Positions 41,417 through 50,316 of a stretch of 53,307 nucleotides of DNA are shown in pieces (positions within the stretch are counted from its first letter, which is position 1; each line of letters opens with the position of its first letter). Origin of the DNA: Acidulodesulfobacterium sp021802425 (GTDB taxonomy: Bacteria; SZUA-79; Acidulodesulfobacterales; Acidulodesulfobacteraceae); contig JAJZXJ010000012.1 in the NCBI GenBank assembly GCA_021802425.1, positions 1-53,307 of the forward strand. Direction: 5' to 3'. The notes beneath the pieces are model-generated. The model ran no database searches and was not told the DNA's origin. It saw only the letters and a list, made by a program, of their open reading frames with translations. The translations under genes and the position numbers were made by a program.

Positions 41417-42766
41417 TCAACCAAAGATATGCGGAAACATTACCGTTATGCCGTATAATCCGTTCATCAGCATAAGAAATCCGACTATAATAAAAGCGGA
41501 TATATTTTGCCACGGCCTGTTGACATGAACCCCCATTATCTCTTTATCGTTTAACAATAAAAGCAAAAACATCATTGCCGCAGGCATAAAAATGGAAGCT
41601 ATGACCTGGACGGTCAAATTTAAAAAGCCCAGCGGAACATTCGGGATAAGAACTATCGAACCCGCAAATATAATACTTATAAGTCCAGGAAGGTAAAAGT
41701 GCCAGCCTTTAAGCGGGGGAAGATTGATACTTCTCGGCCAACCGAATGCCTCGCCCATCGCCCATGAGGTGCTTGCGGAAATCGCTATCGCGGCTATAAG
41801 ACCGGCCTCCACAAGCCCCAAAGCAAACAGCTTCATTGCAAGAGGACCCATTTTCGAAGAAACGATAGAAAGAATATTTTGTATATCCAGCTTAGCGGTG
41901 TTATTCGCGCTATAAACCGTAAAACCGGTTATTATAATTAGTGCGATGGCAACTATTATCATAACAAAAGAACCTATAAAGGTATCTATCTGTCCGTCCC
42001 TGATATCTTTAACGGTAAGCCCCTTATCCACGACCGAAGACTGCTGGAAAAATAACATCCACGGGGCGATGGTAGTCCCCAGATTTGCCAGAATCACATA
42101 TATAAAAAGCGAACTTACTCCGCCGGGTATATGCCATGAGGCAAAGCTTTTTGCAACGGCTCCCCAGTGGAGATGCGGGACAAAAAAGACCAGCGGAATA
42201 AAAACCAGATTAAATGCCGCAATGCTTAAGCTAATCCACTCCCATGTAAAATAACGCAAAAACAGTTGAATGGAAGCGATAACAATAATAGCCGCTATCG
42301 ATGAGATTATCGGGGATACCCCAAAAACCTCCATGCCAAGCGTAATCCCGATAAATTCCGTTATCAATGTTAAAATATTTGCAACGACAAGGTCGAGAAG
42401 ACTAAACAGCCCCCAAAATTTTCCATATCTTTTCCATATCATTTCGGCATGCCCCCTGTGCGTAACGGCGCCTAACCTGACGGTCATCTCCTGAACTATA
42501 TAGGCAACCGGAAGCATTAATACCATAAATGGAATAAAAAATCCAATTCCGAATATGGCGCCTGTTTGCGCATAGGTTATAACTCCGCCTGCATCGTTGT
42601 CGGCAATCATAACCAATATCCCTGGACCTATTAATGCAAGCAACAGGCAAAGCCTGGAAAAATAACCGTATTTTTGCCGCATAAGATGAACCTTAAGCCT
42701 GTCGACCGCCCTAAGTTTTATATCGACAGGCAGTTCGTCTAGTTTATTTTTGTAATCTTCTTTCAA
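41417..42766 (-). CDS. Nramp-related divalent metal transporter (NRMT-like)
   Basis: This 449-residue protein has about 11 membrane segments with the Nramp/LeuT-like layout. The first unwound helix, which carries DPGN in canonical Nramps, reads DNDAGG here (about 56-61), after LIGPGILVMIA. The sixth helix, which canonically has the metal-selecting MPH motif, reads TTIAPWMLFF (about 231-240), so the methionine and histidine are absent. These changes match the Nramp-related magnesium transporter (NRMT) branch, which moves Mg2+ and Mn2+ rather than Fe2+. The start is TTG at 42766 with GGAGG 6 nt upstream. Small membrane proteins are encoded on both sides. Confidence 0.8.
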   Translation of the reverse strand: MKEDYKNKLDELPVDIKLRAVDRLKVHLMRQKYGYFSRLCLLLALIGPGILVMIADNDAGGVITYAQTGAIFGIGFFIPFMVLMLPVAYIVQEMTVRLGAVTHRGHAEMIWKRYGKFWGLFSLLDLVVANILTLITEFIGITLGMEVFGVSPIISSIAAIIVIASIQLFLRYFTWEWISLSIAAFNLVFIPLVFFVPHLHWGAVAKSFASWHIPGGVSSLFIYVILANLGTTIAPWMLFFQQSSVVDKGLTVKDIRDGQIDTFIGSFVMIIVAIALIIITGFTVYSANNTAKLDIQNILSIVSSKMGPLAMKLFALGLVEAGLIAAIAISASTSWAMGEAFGWPRSINLPPLKGWHFYLPGLISIIFAGSIVLIPNVPLGFLNLTVQVIASIFMPAAMMFLLLLLNDKEIMGVHVNRPWQNISAFIIVGFLMLMNGLYGITVMFPHIFG

Positions 42767-42781
42767 TTTTCACCTCCGCAT

Positions 42782-42916
42782 TTAAAAATTATGTGGATAA
42801 TTTAAGGCATTGAGCCGCATAAGGTTAAACGCTTTATAAACGCCGAGGGAGAAAAATGGTGCAAGGATTAAAAGAAATATTGCCATGCAGGTTTTACAGA
42901 TTTTATCCTTTAACAT
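42782..42916 (-). CDS. 44-residue membrane microprotein with CxxC
   Basis: The frame runs from ATG 42916 to TAA 42784-42782. It encodes a short basic N-terminus with Cys7-x2-Cys10 (MLKDKICKTC), a hydrophobic helix (MAIFLLILAPFFSLGVY, about 11-27) and a polar tail. A GAGAG ribosome site sits 6 nt upstream of the ATG, and the stop is 15 nt before the Nramp-related start, just ahead of its GGAGG. Position, ribosome site and helix support a real gene, but there is no homology evidence. The CxxC motif could bind a metal, in line with a role beside a metal transporter. Confidence 0.5.
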   Translation of the reverse strand: MLKDKICKTCMAIFLLILAPFFSLGVYKAFNLMRLNALNYPHNF

Positions 42917-43216
42917 TTTTTTCTCTCTTTATAAGTAACTTTAACTGCTTACCTGAAAGAGAGAAATATTAAAAGATTATACAAAGCGGATTAAATCAGA
43001 TAAATTGACGAGGCCGGTGAAAAATTTGTATTTTTTAATATTCGACTCTTAAATAACGAGCTAAAGCCACTTCCTGTATTTGTTAAACAACAATGACAGA
43101 TGATAGTGCGATAGTTACTACTGTCGGGCTCACTTCGCATAACCGGCTCCTTTATTTAAGTTTTATAAAATATTATCCTTTTTATTTGCTTTTTATTTGC
43201 ACTTATATTTTAAAGT
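42917..43216. other. Leader region between the microprotein gene and the antiporter gene
   Basis: This 300-base divergent region holds the hairpin at 42920-42966. Further left on the minus strand is a possible 49-codon frame (43140 to about 42991, with GGAG upstream) that looks structural rather than protein-like. No known riboswitch class is recognised. Promoters for both divergent genes must lie here, but no convincing boxes were found. Confidence 0.4.
42920..42966 (-). promoter_or_regulatory. Hairpin covering the microprotein ribosome site
   Basis: On the minus strand, TTTCTCTCTTT (42966-42956) pairs perfectly over 11 bp with AAAGAGAGAAA (42930-42920), which contains the GAGAG ribosome site of the 44-residue gene. 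The loop is 25 nt with a possible inner TAAG/CTTA pairing. The structure could switch translation on and off, for instance in response to a metal. Confidence 0.55.
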
Positions 43217-44572
43217 ATGCTATTTTATAAAAACTATGTCAAGATAAATTTTAAAATAGATTTTAAAATAGATAAAAATAAAAAATTTATGTCCCCGTCC
43301 GTTGCCATTGGCATTTTCGGTATAATAATAATCCTTGGTTTTTTGGGAGAAATACTGTTTCAATACACCAAGTTGCCCTCCATATTATTTTTAATGGCCG
43401 CTGGACTGCTGCTCGGCCCAATCTATCATATTTTTAATCAAGATGTTTTTTTATCCTTCGCTCCTTATCTAAGCACATTGGTTTTAGTTTTAATTATGTT
43501 CCAGGGCGGGCTCGAACTTAATTTTCTTACCGTTTTTAAGTCTTCTTTTGTTTCGATGATTTTGATTCTGTCGGGTCTGATTCTTTCAACGGTCTTTGTC
43601 GGCGTTATTTTTTATATAATGGGCGGAGCAGATTTTATTCAATCGCTTATGCTTGGAACTATCGTCTCATGTTCCAGTTCGACCGTTATAATACCTCTTT
43701 TGCCCAATATTAACGCAAGCGAAAAAAGCAAAACCGTAATCGCTATCGAATCTACATTTAACGACGCGTTTGCGATAATACTGCTAATTATACTTATAAG
43801 TATCGCAAAACATGCTTCCGCAAACATGAATTACGGTAAAATAGCCTTTCAAACCGCGTATTCTTTCGGCATATCCGGGCTTATAGCCGCGGTATTAGGG
43901 ATTGTCTGGTATATGGCGCTTAAGGTTCTCGTAAAAACAAAATTTGCCTACGGGGTTACATTTGCCGCTATGCTTGTTCTTGTTTTAATTATGCATTATG
44001 TCCACGGAAACGGCGCAATTGCCATACTCGTCTTTGGAATAATAATGGGTAATGAAGACTTGTTGAACAGGTTTAAAATTAACTTTTTTAATATGAGCAT
44101 AAAAAATTCCGTCATAAAACAGTTTAACCATGAGTTCTCATTCCTTATAAGGACGGTATTTTTTGTATTTTTGGGCGTTGTGGTAGAGCTGGCAAATTTA
44201 AATTGGGAGTTTTTTGATAGATTTTTTATAATAATTGTCCTGATTATTTTATCCCGCTATATTGCGGTATGGATAGCTTTTAAATTAGAGAATAATAAAA
44301 AGATAAAAGGTGTGCCGCCTACCCCTAAGGAAGAACGGTTTTTTATGCTCTCGATGATAGGGAGGGCTCTGGCAACCGCTATTATGGCTTATATGCCTTT
44401 AAACGAGGGCATTCCGGGAACATCCGCATTTCCGGAATACGCCTTTCTGGTAATCATAACCACGAATATATTACTTACGGTTGGGGTTTTTATATACAGC
44501 AGAAAGGCTAAAAACGCCGCTCCGCAAGCAATTGACGCAAACTTAAGTAAAACCCCCGAAACAAACCCTTAA
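43217..44572 (+). CDS. CPA1/NhaP-type Na+/H+ antiporter
   Basis: This 451-residue protein has about 12 membrane segments. It has the CPA-type features GGLELNFL and the acidic ion site IAIESTFNDAFAI, where the Asn-Asp pair defines the electroneutral CPA1 group, plus TIVSCSSSTVIIPLL, where a transmembrane unwound strand is expected. The first 24 residues up to MSPSVAIGIFG are encoded by a low-complexity A/T repeat, so the ATG at 43289 may be the true start. Neither start has a good ribosome site. It probably exchanges cytoplasmic Na+ or K+ for H+ in pH or salt homeostasis. Confidence 0.85.
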   Translation: MLFYKNYVKINFKIDFKIDKNKKFMSPSVAIGIFGIIIILGFLGEILFQYTKLPSILFLMAAGLLLGPIYHIFNQDVFLSFAPYLSTLVLVLIMFQGGLELNFLTVFKSSFVSMILILSGLILSTVFVGVIFYIMGGADFIQSLMLGTIVSCSSSTVIIPLLPNINASEKSKTVIAIESTFNDAFAIILLIILISIAKHASANMNYGKIAFQTAYSFGISGLIAAVLGIVWYMALKVLVKTKFAYGVTFAAMLVLVLIMHYVHGNGAIAILVFGIIMGNEDLLNRFKINFFNMSIKNSVIKQFNHEFSFLIRTVFFVFLGVVVELANLNWEFFDRFFIIIVLIILSRYIAVWIAFKLENNKKIKGVPPTPKEERFFMLSMIGRALATAIMAYMPLNEGIPGTSAFPEYAFLVIITTNILLTVGVFIYSRKAKNAAPQAIDANLSKTPETNP

Positions 44573-44576
44573 AAAT

Positions 44577-44610
44577 AAAAAAGGCGGGAAATGTAAGCCC
44601 GCCTTTAAAT
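44577..44610. terminator. Bidirectional intrinsic terminator between the antiporter gene and hppA
   Basis: Arms AAAGGCGGG (44580-44588) and CCCGCCTTT (44598-44606) around a 9-nt loop, with A-rich and T-rich flanks. It can end both the plus-strand antiporter transcript and the minus-strand hppA transcript. Confidence 0.85.
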
Positions 44611-44642
44611 ATTTATATTTACTTATCTAATCCAGATTTAGA

Positions 44643-46718
44643 TTAATGCCATAAAATTAAAACTATCGGGATTATTAATATGGTAAAGATGTTCACGACC
44701 TTTATCATAGGGTTAATAGCAGGTCCAGCCGTATCTTTATAGGGGTCGCCGACCGTATCGCCGGTTACGGCAGCCTTATGGGCTTCACTGCCTTTCCCGC
44801 CGTATAAACCTTTTTCTATTAGTTTTTTTGCGTTATCCCATGCTGCGCCGCCGCTTGTCATAGAGACAGCTACAAAAAGACCTGATACGATAGTCCCCAA
44901 TAAAATACCGCCAAGAACCTGCGGTCCCATTGTTAAACCAAAAACTATCGGGCCTGCGATAGGTATGAATGCAGGCAAAATCATCTCTCTTAGCGATGAT
45001 TTTGTAACTATATCGACGCATTTGCCGTATTCGGGCTTGCCTGTTCCTTCCATAATACCGGGAATCTCTTTAAACTGCCTTCTGACCTCGACGACTATGT
45101 CGCCGGCAGCCTTTCCGACCGCTTTCATTGCAAGCGAAGCAAAAATATACGGAAGCATAGCGCCTAAGAAAAGACCTATAAGAACTTCCGGCTTAGAAAT
45201 AGAAAACGAAATATCAGGAATACCTACTTTAATTAAATTAGAATATTCTCCGAAAAGAACTATTGCGGCAAGGGCGGCAGAACCTATCGCATATCCTTTT
45301 GTAACCGCTTTTGTAGTATTGCCTACGGCATCCAGGGCATCGGTAGTTTCTCTGACATCGCTGGAAAGCTCGCTCATTTCCGCAATACCTCCGGCATTAT
45401 CGGTAATAGGTCCGAACGAATCGACCGCTATTACCATGCCTGCCATGGAAAGCATACTGGAAGCGGCAATAGCAATACCGTAAAAACCGGCAAAATGATA
45501 TGAAAGTAAAATACTGAAAGCGATTGCAATAACCGGAAGCGCCGTTGACATTTGACCGACCGCAAGTCCGGCGATAATATTTGTTCCGTGCCCTGTAGTC
45601 GAAGCCTTAGCGATGGATTTTACCGGGGAAAAACTTGTCGAAGTAAAATAATCGGTAATGACGATGATAAGCCCGGTTAATACTAAGCCTACTAATGCCG
45701 CATAATAATAATCCAAAGAAGAATAATCGCCGACGCCTTTCATAAAATACATCGTGAAAAAATAATATACTATAGCGGAAATGATTCCGGTTGCGAACAA
45801 TCCTTTATATAGCCCCTGCATAATTTTTTCTTTTGTAGGAGCGCTTACGAAAAATACGCCGATTATGGAGGTAAAAACCGCGATACCGCCAAGCAATAGC
45901 GGATACAAAATTGTCTTCATCAATTCGCTTTCGCCTAAACCTTGAAAAGAAGAATATGCCAAAAGTATGGATGCGATTATAGTAACCGAAAAAGTCTCGA
46001 ATACGTCTGCCGCCATACCTGCGCAGTCCCCGACATTGTCCCCGACCTGGTCCGCTATAACGGCTGGATTTCTAGGATCGTCTTCCGGAATTCCTGCTTC
46101 GACTTTACCGACTAAATCTGCTCCCACATCGGCAGCTTTAGTGTAAATACCGCCGCCAAGCCTCGCAAAAACAGATATAAGACTGCATCCGAATGCAAAC
46201 CCTATCAATGAGTCAACTACTCCGCCGAGACCGGTTAAAGAATATCCTATAAGCATAAAGACCGATATGCCTAAGACGCCGAGACCGAGAACCATTAAGC
46301 CTGTAACCGAACCGCCTTTAAATGCAAACTTTAAGGCCGGCCTCACTCCTTGATGCGCTATCTGGGCAGTCCTTATATTCGCTCTTACGGCATTAAACAT
46401 TCCCAGATAACCCGCTAAAGCAGATAATATAGCTCCCAGTAAAAAACCTGATGCGGTTAGAATCCCAAACTGCGGTATCCATATTCCGCCGATAAGTATT
46501 AAGGCAAAAATAATAATTCCGACAACGGCAACTGTTCTGTACTGTCTGTTAAGAAAAGCGGTTGCACCCTCCTGAATAGCTTTTGCAATCTGCTTCATTT
46601 TCTCGGAGCCTTCATCTTGCTTCAGTGCCCAGATCGTTACCGATATGCTGTAGATAACAGCGACAAGACCGGCAACTATTCCGAAAATCATAGCTTTGTC
46701 AAAGACATTCATGTCCAA
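44643..46718 (-). CDS. hppA: Membrane-bound H+-translocating pyrophosphatase (K+-independent type)
   Basis: This 691-residue polytopic enzyme has the pyrophosphate-binding block DVGADLVGKVEAGIPEDDPRNPAVIADQVGDNVGDCAGMAAD (about 197-238), DNAGGIAEMS, and a C-terminal GDTVGDPYKDTAGPAINPMIK. The K+-dependence site reads GNTTKAVTKG: Lys470 and Thr473 are the pair found in K+-independent H+-pumping enzymes, where K+-dependent ones have Ala at both. It hydrolyses pyrophosphate to pump protons. It lies 54 nt downstream of qmoC and likely recycles the pyrophosphate produced by sulfate activation. Confidence 0.97.
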   Translation of the reverse strand: MDMNVFDKAMIFGIVAGLVAVIYSISVTIWALKQDEGSEKMKQIAKAIQEGATAFLNRQYRTVAVVGIIIFALILIGGIWIPQFGILTASGFLLGAILSALAGYLGMFNAVRANIRTAQIAHQGVRPALKFAFKGGSVTGLMVLGLGVLGISVFMLIGYSLTGLGGVVDSLIGFAFGCSLISVFARLGGGIYTKAADVGADLVGKVEAGIPEDDPRNPAVIADQVGDNVGDCAGMAADVFETFSVTIIASILLAYSSFQGLGESELMKTILYPLLLGGIAVFTSIIGVFFVSAPTKEKIMQGLYKGLFATGIISAIVYYFFTMYFMKGVGDYSSLDYYYAALVGLVLTGLIIVITDYFTSTSFSPVKSIAKASTTGHGTNIIAGLAVGQMSTALPVIAIAFSILLSYHFAGFYGIAIAASSMLSMAGMVIAVDSFGPITDNAGGIAEMSELSSDVRETTDALDAVGNTTKAVTKGYAIGSAALAAIVLFGEYSNLIKVGIPDISFSISKPEVLIGLFLGAMLPYIFASLAMKAVGKAAGDIVVEVRRQFKEIPGIMEGTGKPEYGKCVDIVTKSSLREMILPAFIPIAGPIVFGLTMGPQVLGGILLGTIVSGLFVAVSMTSGGAAWDNAKKLIEKGLYGGKGSEAHKAAVTGDTVGDPYKDTAGPAINPMIKVVNIFTILIIPIVLILWH

Positions 46719-46772
46719 AAACCCCCCGATTAAATTTTAATGAAATTAAATTTAACAAATATGCTAAACATA

Positions 46773-47945
46773 TTAACTAATTTCAACGTTATTAAGGCTT
46801 TTAGCTTTTTCTTTTAAATTTGCAAAATAAATTGCGACTGGTCTGTATGCCAAATGCGACCATTTGGAAAAAGGGACCTCTATGACTAACATGGGAAATA
46901 AAATCATCAGATGAACTATATATATATAAAATATCGAAGAAACCGGGAAATTATATACTATAGCGGCGCGCAGTATTATTCCGCTGACGCCGGTTAAAAA
47001 TAACAAGATTACGAACATCCAGTCGGTATGATGAGAGAATTTGCTCCTTTCTATTTTCTTGGTAAGCCTCTTGATTACAAAATAAACGGTACCGAATATA
47101 AGTCCTATGCTGGCAAAATAATCGAATAAAATTATGTGGAGGTACGGAAGGCTGTTTTCAGCCTGAAACCAGTCCAAAAAGAAAACTATGCCGACAAACA
47201 GTATCACATAACTAATCATAAGAAAAAGATGCGTCAGCCAGAAATTGTATTTTCCGGCCGCAAGTTTTTTAGAAGAAGATTCTTCTGAATCGTCGCATTT
47301 TGCATATCTGTATTGTGTAAAAAAATTGAACATTAACGACCAGCCTTCGGTAAAATAAAGTTTTAGAGGAATTTTTACGCCCCTATCGCTTAAAACCGTT
47401 TTTTTGAACATATTATAAATAAAAGACGTCAGCATTACTCCCAGAAATACCGTAATCGGCCAGTCAAAAAAATAATCGATTTTATCGGGAGATACCGCCT
47501 GTTCCAGAGTAGCGCCTGCCGCAGGATGTAACCCGAAAAGCACAGCCCATTCTATTAAAACCCCCAGAGCGACTATCAATATCGCAATATATTCCGCATA
47601 TTTAGATTTGTATAAAATTTTTGATATCCCCGTCCAGTCGTATGCGCTTATTAAGAACCGGCGAAGGGACATCATTAATTCTCCCGGCTCGGCTTTTCTC
47701 GGACAGTTTTTGGAACATTCTCCGCAGTAATAACATAGCCAGGGGTCTAAGTCGCTTACTAACTGCTCTTTCATCCCCCATCCTGCCATTATCATTTCCT
47801 TTCTGGGAAACGGTCTGTCTTCCGTCGATAACGGGCAAACCGCCGAGCATGTTCCGCACTGGAAACATTTTTTGAAATTGCTTTCGCCAACTTCGTTTAT
47901 ATATTCAACTAACTCGTTGTCAGTTTTTATTACGGTATTTTTCAA
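46773..47945 (-). CDS. qmoC: QmoC, quinone-interacting oxidoreductase membrane subunit
   Basis: This 390-residue protein has an N-terminal iron-sulfur part with two [4Fe-4S] sets, CFQCGTCSAVCP (about 23-34) and CYYCGECSKNCPR, like HdrC. A C-terminal membrane part follows with about six helices and histidines, like HdrE/cytochrome b. In sulfate reducers QmoC is the membrane anchor that draws electrons from menaquinol and passes them through QmoB and QmoA to APS reductase. It follows qmoB by 14 nt. Confidence 0.95.
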   Translation of the reverse strand: MKNTVIKTDNELVEYINEVGESNFKKCFQCGTCSAVCPLSTEDRPFPRKEMIMAGWGMKEQLVSDLDPWLCYYCGECSKNCPRKAEPGELMMSLRRFLISAYDWTGISKILYKSKYAEYIAILIVALGVLIEWAVLFGLHPAAGATLEQAVSPDKIDYFFDWPITVFLGVMLTSFIYNMFKKTVLSDRGVKIPLKLYFTEGWSLMFNFFTQYRYAKCDDSEESSSKKLAAGKYNFWLTHLFLMISYVILFVGIVFFLDWFQAENSLPYLHIILFDYFASIGLIFGTVYFVIKRLTKKIERSKFSHHTDWMFVILLFLTGVSGIILRAAIVYNFPVSSIFYIYIVHLMILFPMLVIEVPFSKWSHLAYRPVAIYFANLKEKAKSLNNVEIS

Positions 47946-47959
47946 AATAACCTCCCTTC

Positions 47960-50281
47960 TTAAAAACCTTTATATGGATTTGGTCCAAGCGATTTAACTT
48001 TATTAACGAAATCTTCCACTATTTCAGGCAATTTCATATAGTCTGTATATTCTAGCTGGACCTGTCTGACTCTTTCTTCCTCAAGAACCAGCCTCGTAAG
48101 AGTTTCTTTAAGATTTATCATCCTATACGATGCAAGCTCCGAACCCTTTACGAAATGACACTGGTAATCGTCTCCGAATTTACATCCTAACAAAAGTATT
48201 CCGTCAATACCCTTAGAAAGGGCATCGGCATACCAGACGTTGTTGATAGAGCCCAGACATCTTACGGGAATAACTCTGATATTAGAAGATAGATTTATTT
48301 TATTAAGCCCTAATATATCAAGCGCCGGATACGCGTCGTTTTCGCAGGCAAAAACAAGAATTCTGTAGTTCTCATCCGTAGTATCTTCCGGAATATATAA
48401 GCTTTTTATCATCGAGCCAATAATATCAGGCGAATAGTTTTTGAAAGATATAATTCTTACAGGACATGCGCCCATACAGACTCCGCATCTTCTGCACCTT
48501 TCGGGATTAGGCTTCGGCGTTCCTTTTTCATCCTCGTCTATTGCGCCGAAAGGACATTCCTCAGTGCATCTTTTACACTGGGTACACCTCGGAAGGTCGA
48601 AAAACGGATAGGTCATATCGTTCGAACGGGGATGAACCGCCTTGCCTTTGGAAGTCTGTTTAATACACTGCACCGCTTTTAAAACGGCGCCTTTTGCATC
48701 GTCCACCGAAAAAACGGTGTCAAGAGGCATCCTGACGGAACCCGCCGGATATATTCCCGTCCTTCTCGATTCGTAAGGAAAGCATATAAAATTGGAATCA
48801 GGAAACCCGTAAGCCAGTTCCGGCATTTCTTTTCCCTGCCTGTATGCAAGATTCAATATTCCGCTTTTATTTATCTGAGCAGATACGCCGGGATTTACCG
48901 CCGCACAAGTCGCTTCGGCTCCTGCCGTTGCCGTCCCTGCCGATGCGTTTACCTCTAATTTTATATCCTGATTCAGTATGGTTTCGCCGGAATTAGGAAC
49001 CATTCCGGACGCAAGCACGACCATCTCGACATTTAAATCCATATCCCCGCCGAATAGGGTATCTTTAACTTTTACATCGGTAATATTATTCCCTTTGTCG
49101 TAAGAAACGCCGGAAACAATGCCTTTAACCATAAAAATACCTTCGTCGTTCTGCATTTTTCTATAAAAATTCTCATATTCTCCGGGAGTTCTTATATCTT
49201 TATATATTATATAAACATTTGCGTTTGGATTATTTTTTCTGATTAAAGCCGCTTCTTTAAGCGACGACATACAGCATACTGTTGAACAGTAAGGAAGATG
49301 ATCCGGATCCCTTGAACCGGCACACTGTATAAATGCGATAGATTTAACCGCCTCCCCGTTGGATTTTCTTTTTACGGCAAAACTTTCCGTTTTGCCGTTT
49401 TCGGAAAGTTCGGAATACAACTCTTCAAGTTCGATATTTGTTAATATATCAGGGGTTAAACCGTAACCCAAGTAATCGAGTTTTTTTGTATCGTAAGGTT
49501 TCCAGCCCGTCGCTACGACGATAGAGCCTACAGTTTCGTTTATAACTTCCGCTTTACTATCTCCGGCCTCCGGCTCTATCCCGACGTTAAATTTTCCTGG
49601 AGCGCCCGATACGGACTTTATTTTAGAATTTTTATAGATTTTAATTTTTTTTGAATTTTCGACGGTATTTATAAGTCCGTCAAGTCCCTCTTTTATCCAG
49701 ATGTTTTTATCGAAGGGGGGATTAGTTTCCCATTTTTTATATTTTGAATACGGAAACCCGCCTAAATTAGATTTTTTCTCGACTAAAACAACGTCATAGC
49801 CGGCTTTTGCCGAATTTATCGCCGCGTTAAGACCTGTGACGCCGCCTCCTACCACAAGAACGGTCTTATTTAAATCCTGAATAAGAGGTTCGGGAAAGGC
49901 AGCTTTTTTAGCTCTCGAAGCGCCCATATTTACATAATCTTCGGCAAGAAGCTGGGTATTATTGTCGTTTGGCAGACTAATCCAGATTACATGCTCTCTG
50001 AGGTTGACTCTTTCGGTATGAATAGAAAGCGGGTCAAAATTAAATACGTCCTGCTTGGCGCGCATCGAACAGGCGGCTATTACCAATTTATTTATCTTTT
50101 TTTCCGAAATATCGTTTTTTATAAGATTTACGCCTTCCGGTCCGCAAAGAAATTCATGGCTTACGCATACGACCGGCTTACTCGAATCCTTTGCCGTATT
50201 GACTAACCTTTCCACATTAAGATTTTTCCCTATATCGCAGCCGGAACATATATAAATCCCTAAATTATTATCCATTTTCAC
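47960..50281 (-). CDS. qmoB: QmoB, HdrA/MvhD-like flavin-iron-sulfur subunit
   Basis: This 773-residue protein has an FAD site VLVVGGGVTGLNAAINSAKAGYDVVLVEK (about 141-169), an HdrA-type segment LPYCSTVCCMSSLKEAALIRK, two ferredoxin sets CTQCKRCTEECPFGAID and CRRCGVCMGACPVRII, and a C-terminal MvhD/FrhD-like domain with LLGCKFGDDYQCHFVKG. This is the standard QmoB architecture. It forms the cytoplasmic electron-relay part of Qmo with QmoA. The N-terminal ~130 residues also contain cysteine pairs like those of HdrA-type proteins. It lies 35 nt after qmoA. Confidence 0.96.
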   Translation of the reverse strand: MKMDNNLGIYICSGCDIGKNLNVERLVNTAKDSSKPVVCVSHEFLCGPEGVNLIKNDISEKKINKLVIAACSMRAKQDVFNFDPLSIHTERVNLREHVIWISLPNDNNTQLLAEDYVNMGASRAKKAAFPEPLIQDLNKTVLVVGGGVTGLNAAINSAKAGYDVVLVEKKSNLGGFPYSKYKKWETNPPFDKNIWIKEGLDGLINTVENSKKIKIYKNSKIKSVSGAPGKFNVGIEPEAGDSKAEVINETVGSIVVATGWKPYDTKKLDYLGYGLTPDILTNIELEELYSELSENGKTESFAVKRKSNGEAVKSIAFIQCAGSRDPDHLPYCSTVCCMSSLKEAALIRKNNPNANVYIIYKDIRTPGEYENFYRKMQNDEGIFMVKGIVSGVSYDKGNNITDVKVKDTLFGGDMDLNVEMVVLASGMVPNSGETILNQDIKLEVNASAGTATAGAEATCAAVNPGVSAQINKSGILNLAYRQGKEMPELAYGFPDSNFICFPYESRRTGIYPAGSVRMPLDTVFSVDDAKGAVLKAVQCIKQTSKGKAVHPRSNDMTYPFFDLPRCTQCKRCTEECPFGAIDEDEKGTPKPNPERCRRCGVCMGACPVRIISFKNYSPDIIGSMIKSLYIPEDTTDENYRILVFACENDAYPALDILGLNKINLSSNIRVIPVRCLGSINNVWYADALSKGIDGILLLGCKFGDDYQCHFVKGSELASYRMINLKETLTRLVLEEERVRQVQLEYTDYMKLPEIVEDFVNKVKSLGPNPYKGF

Positions 50282-50316
50282 TCCTCTTTCGAATATGTCT
50301 TTTTTCTTTATCTTTT

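Noticed and set aside
42991..43140. 49-codon minus-strand frame with a GGAG site upstream
   Set aside because: The encoded peptide is polar and lacks protein-like patterning. The base sequence looks more like a structured leader, and there is no second line of support.
42780..43200. Mg2+ (M-box) or Mn2+ (yybP-ykoY) riboswitch ahead of the Nramp-related gene
   Set aside because: I looked for the conserved cores of both classes on the minus strand and did not find them; only the local ribosome-site hairpin is supported.
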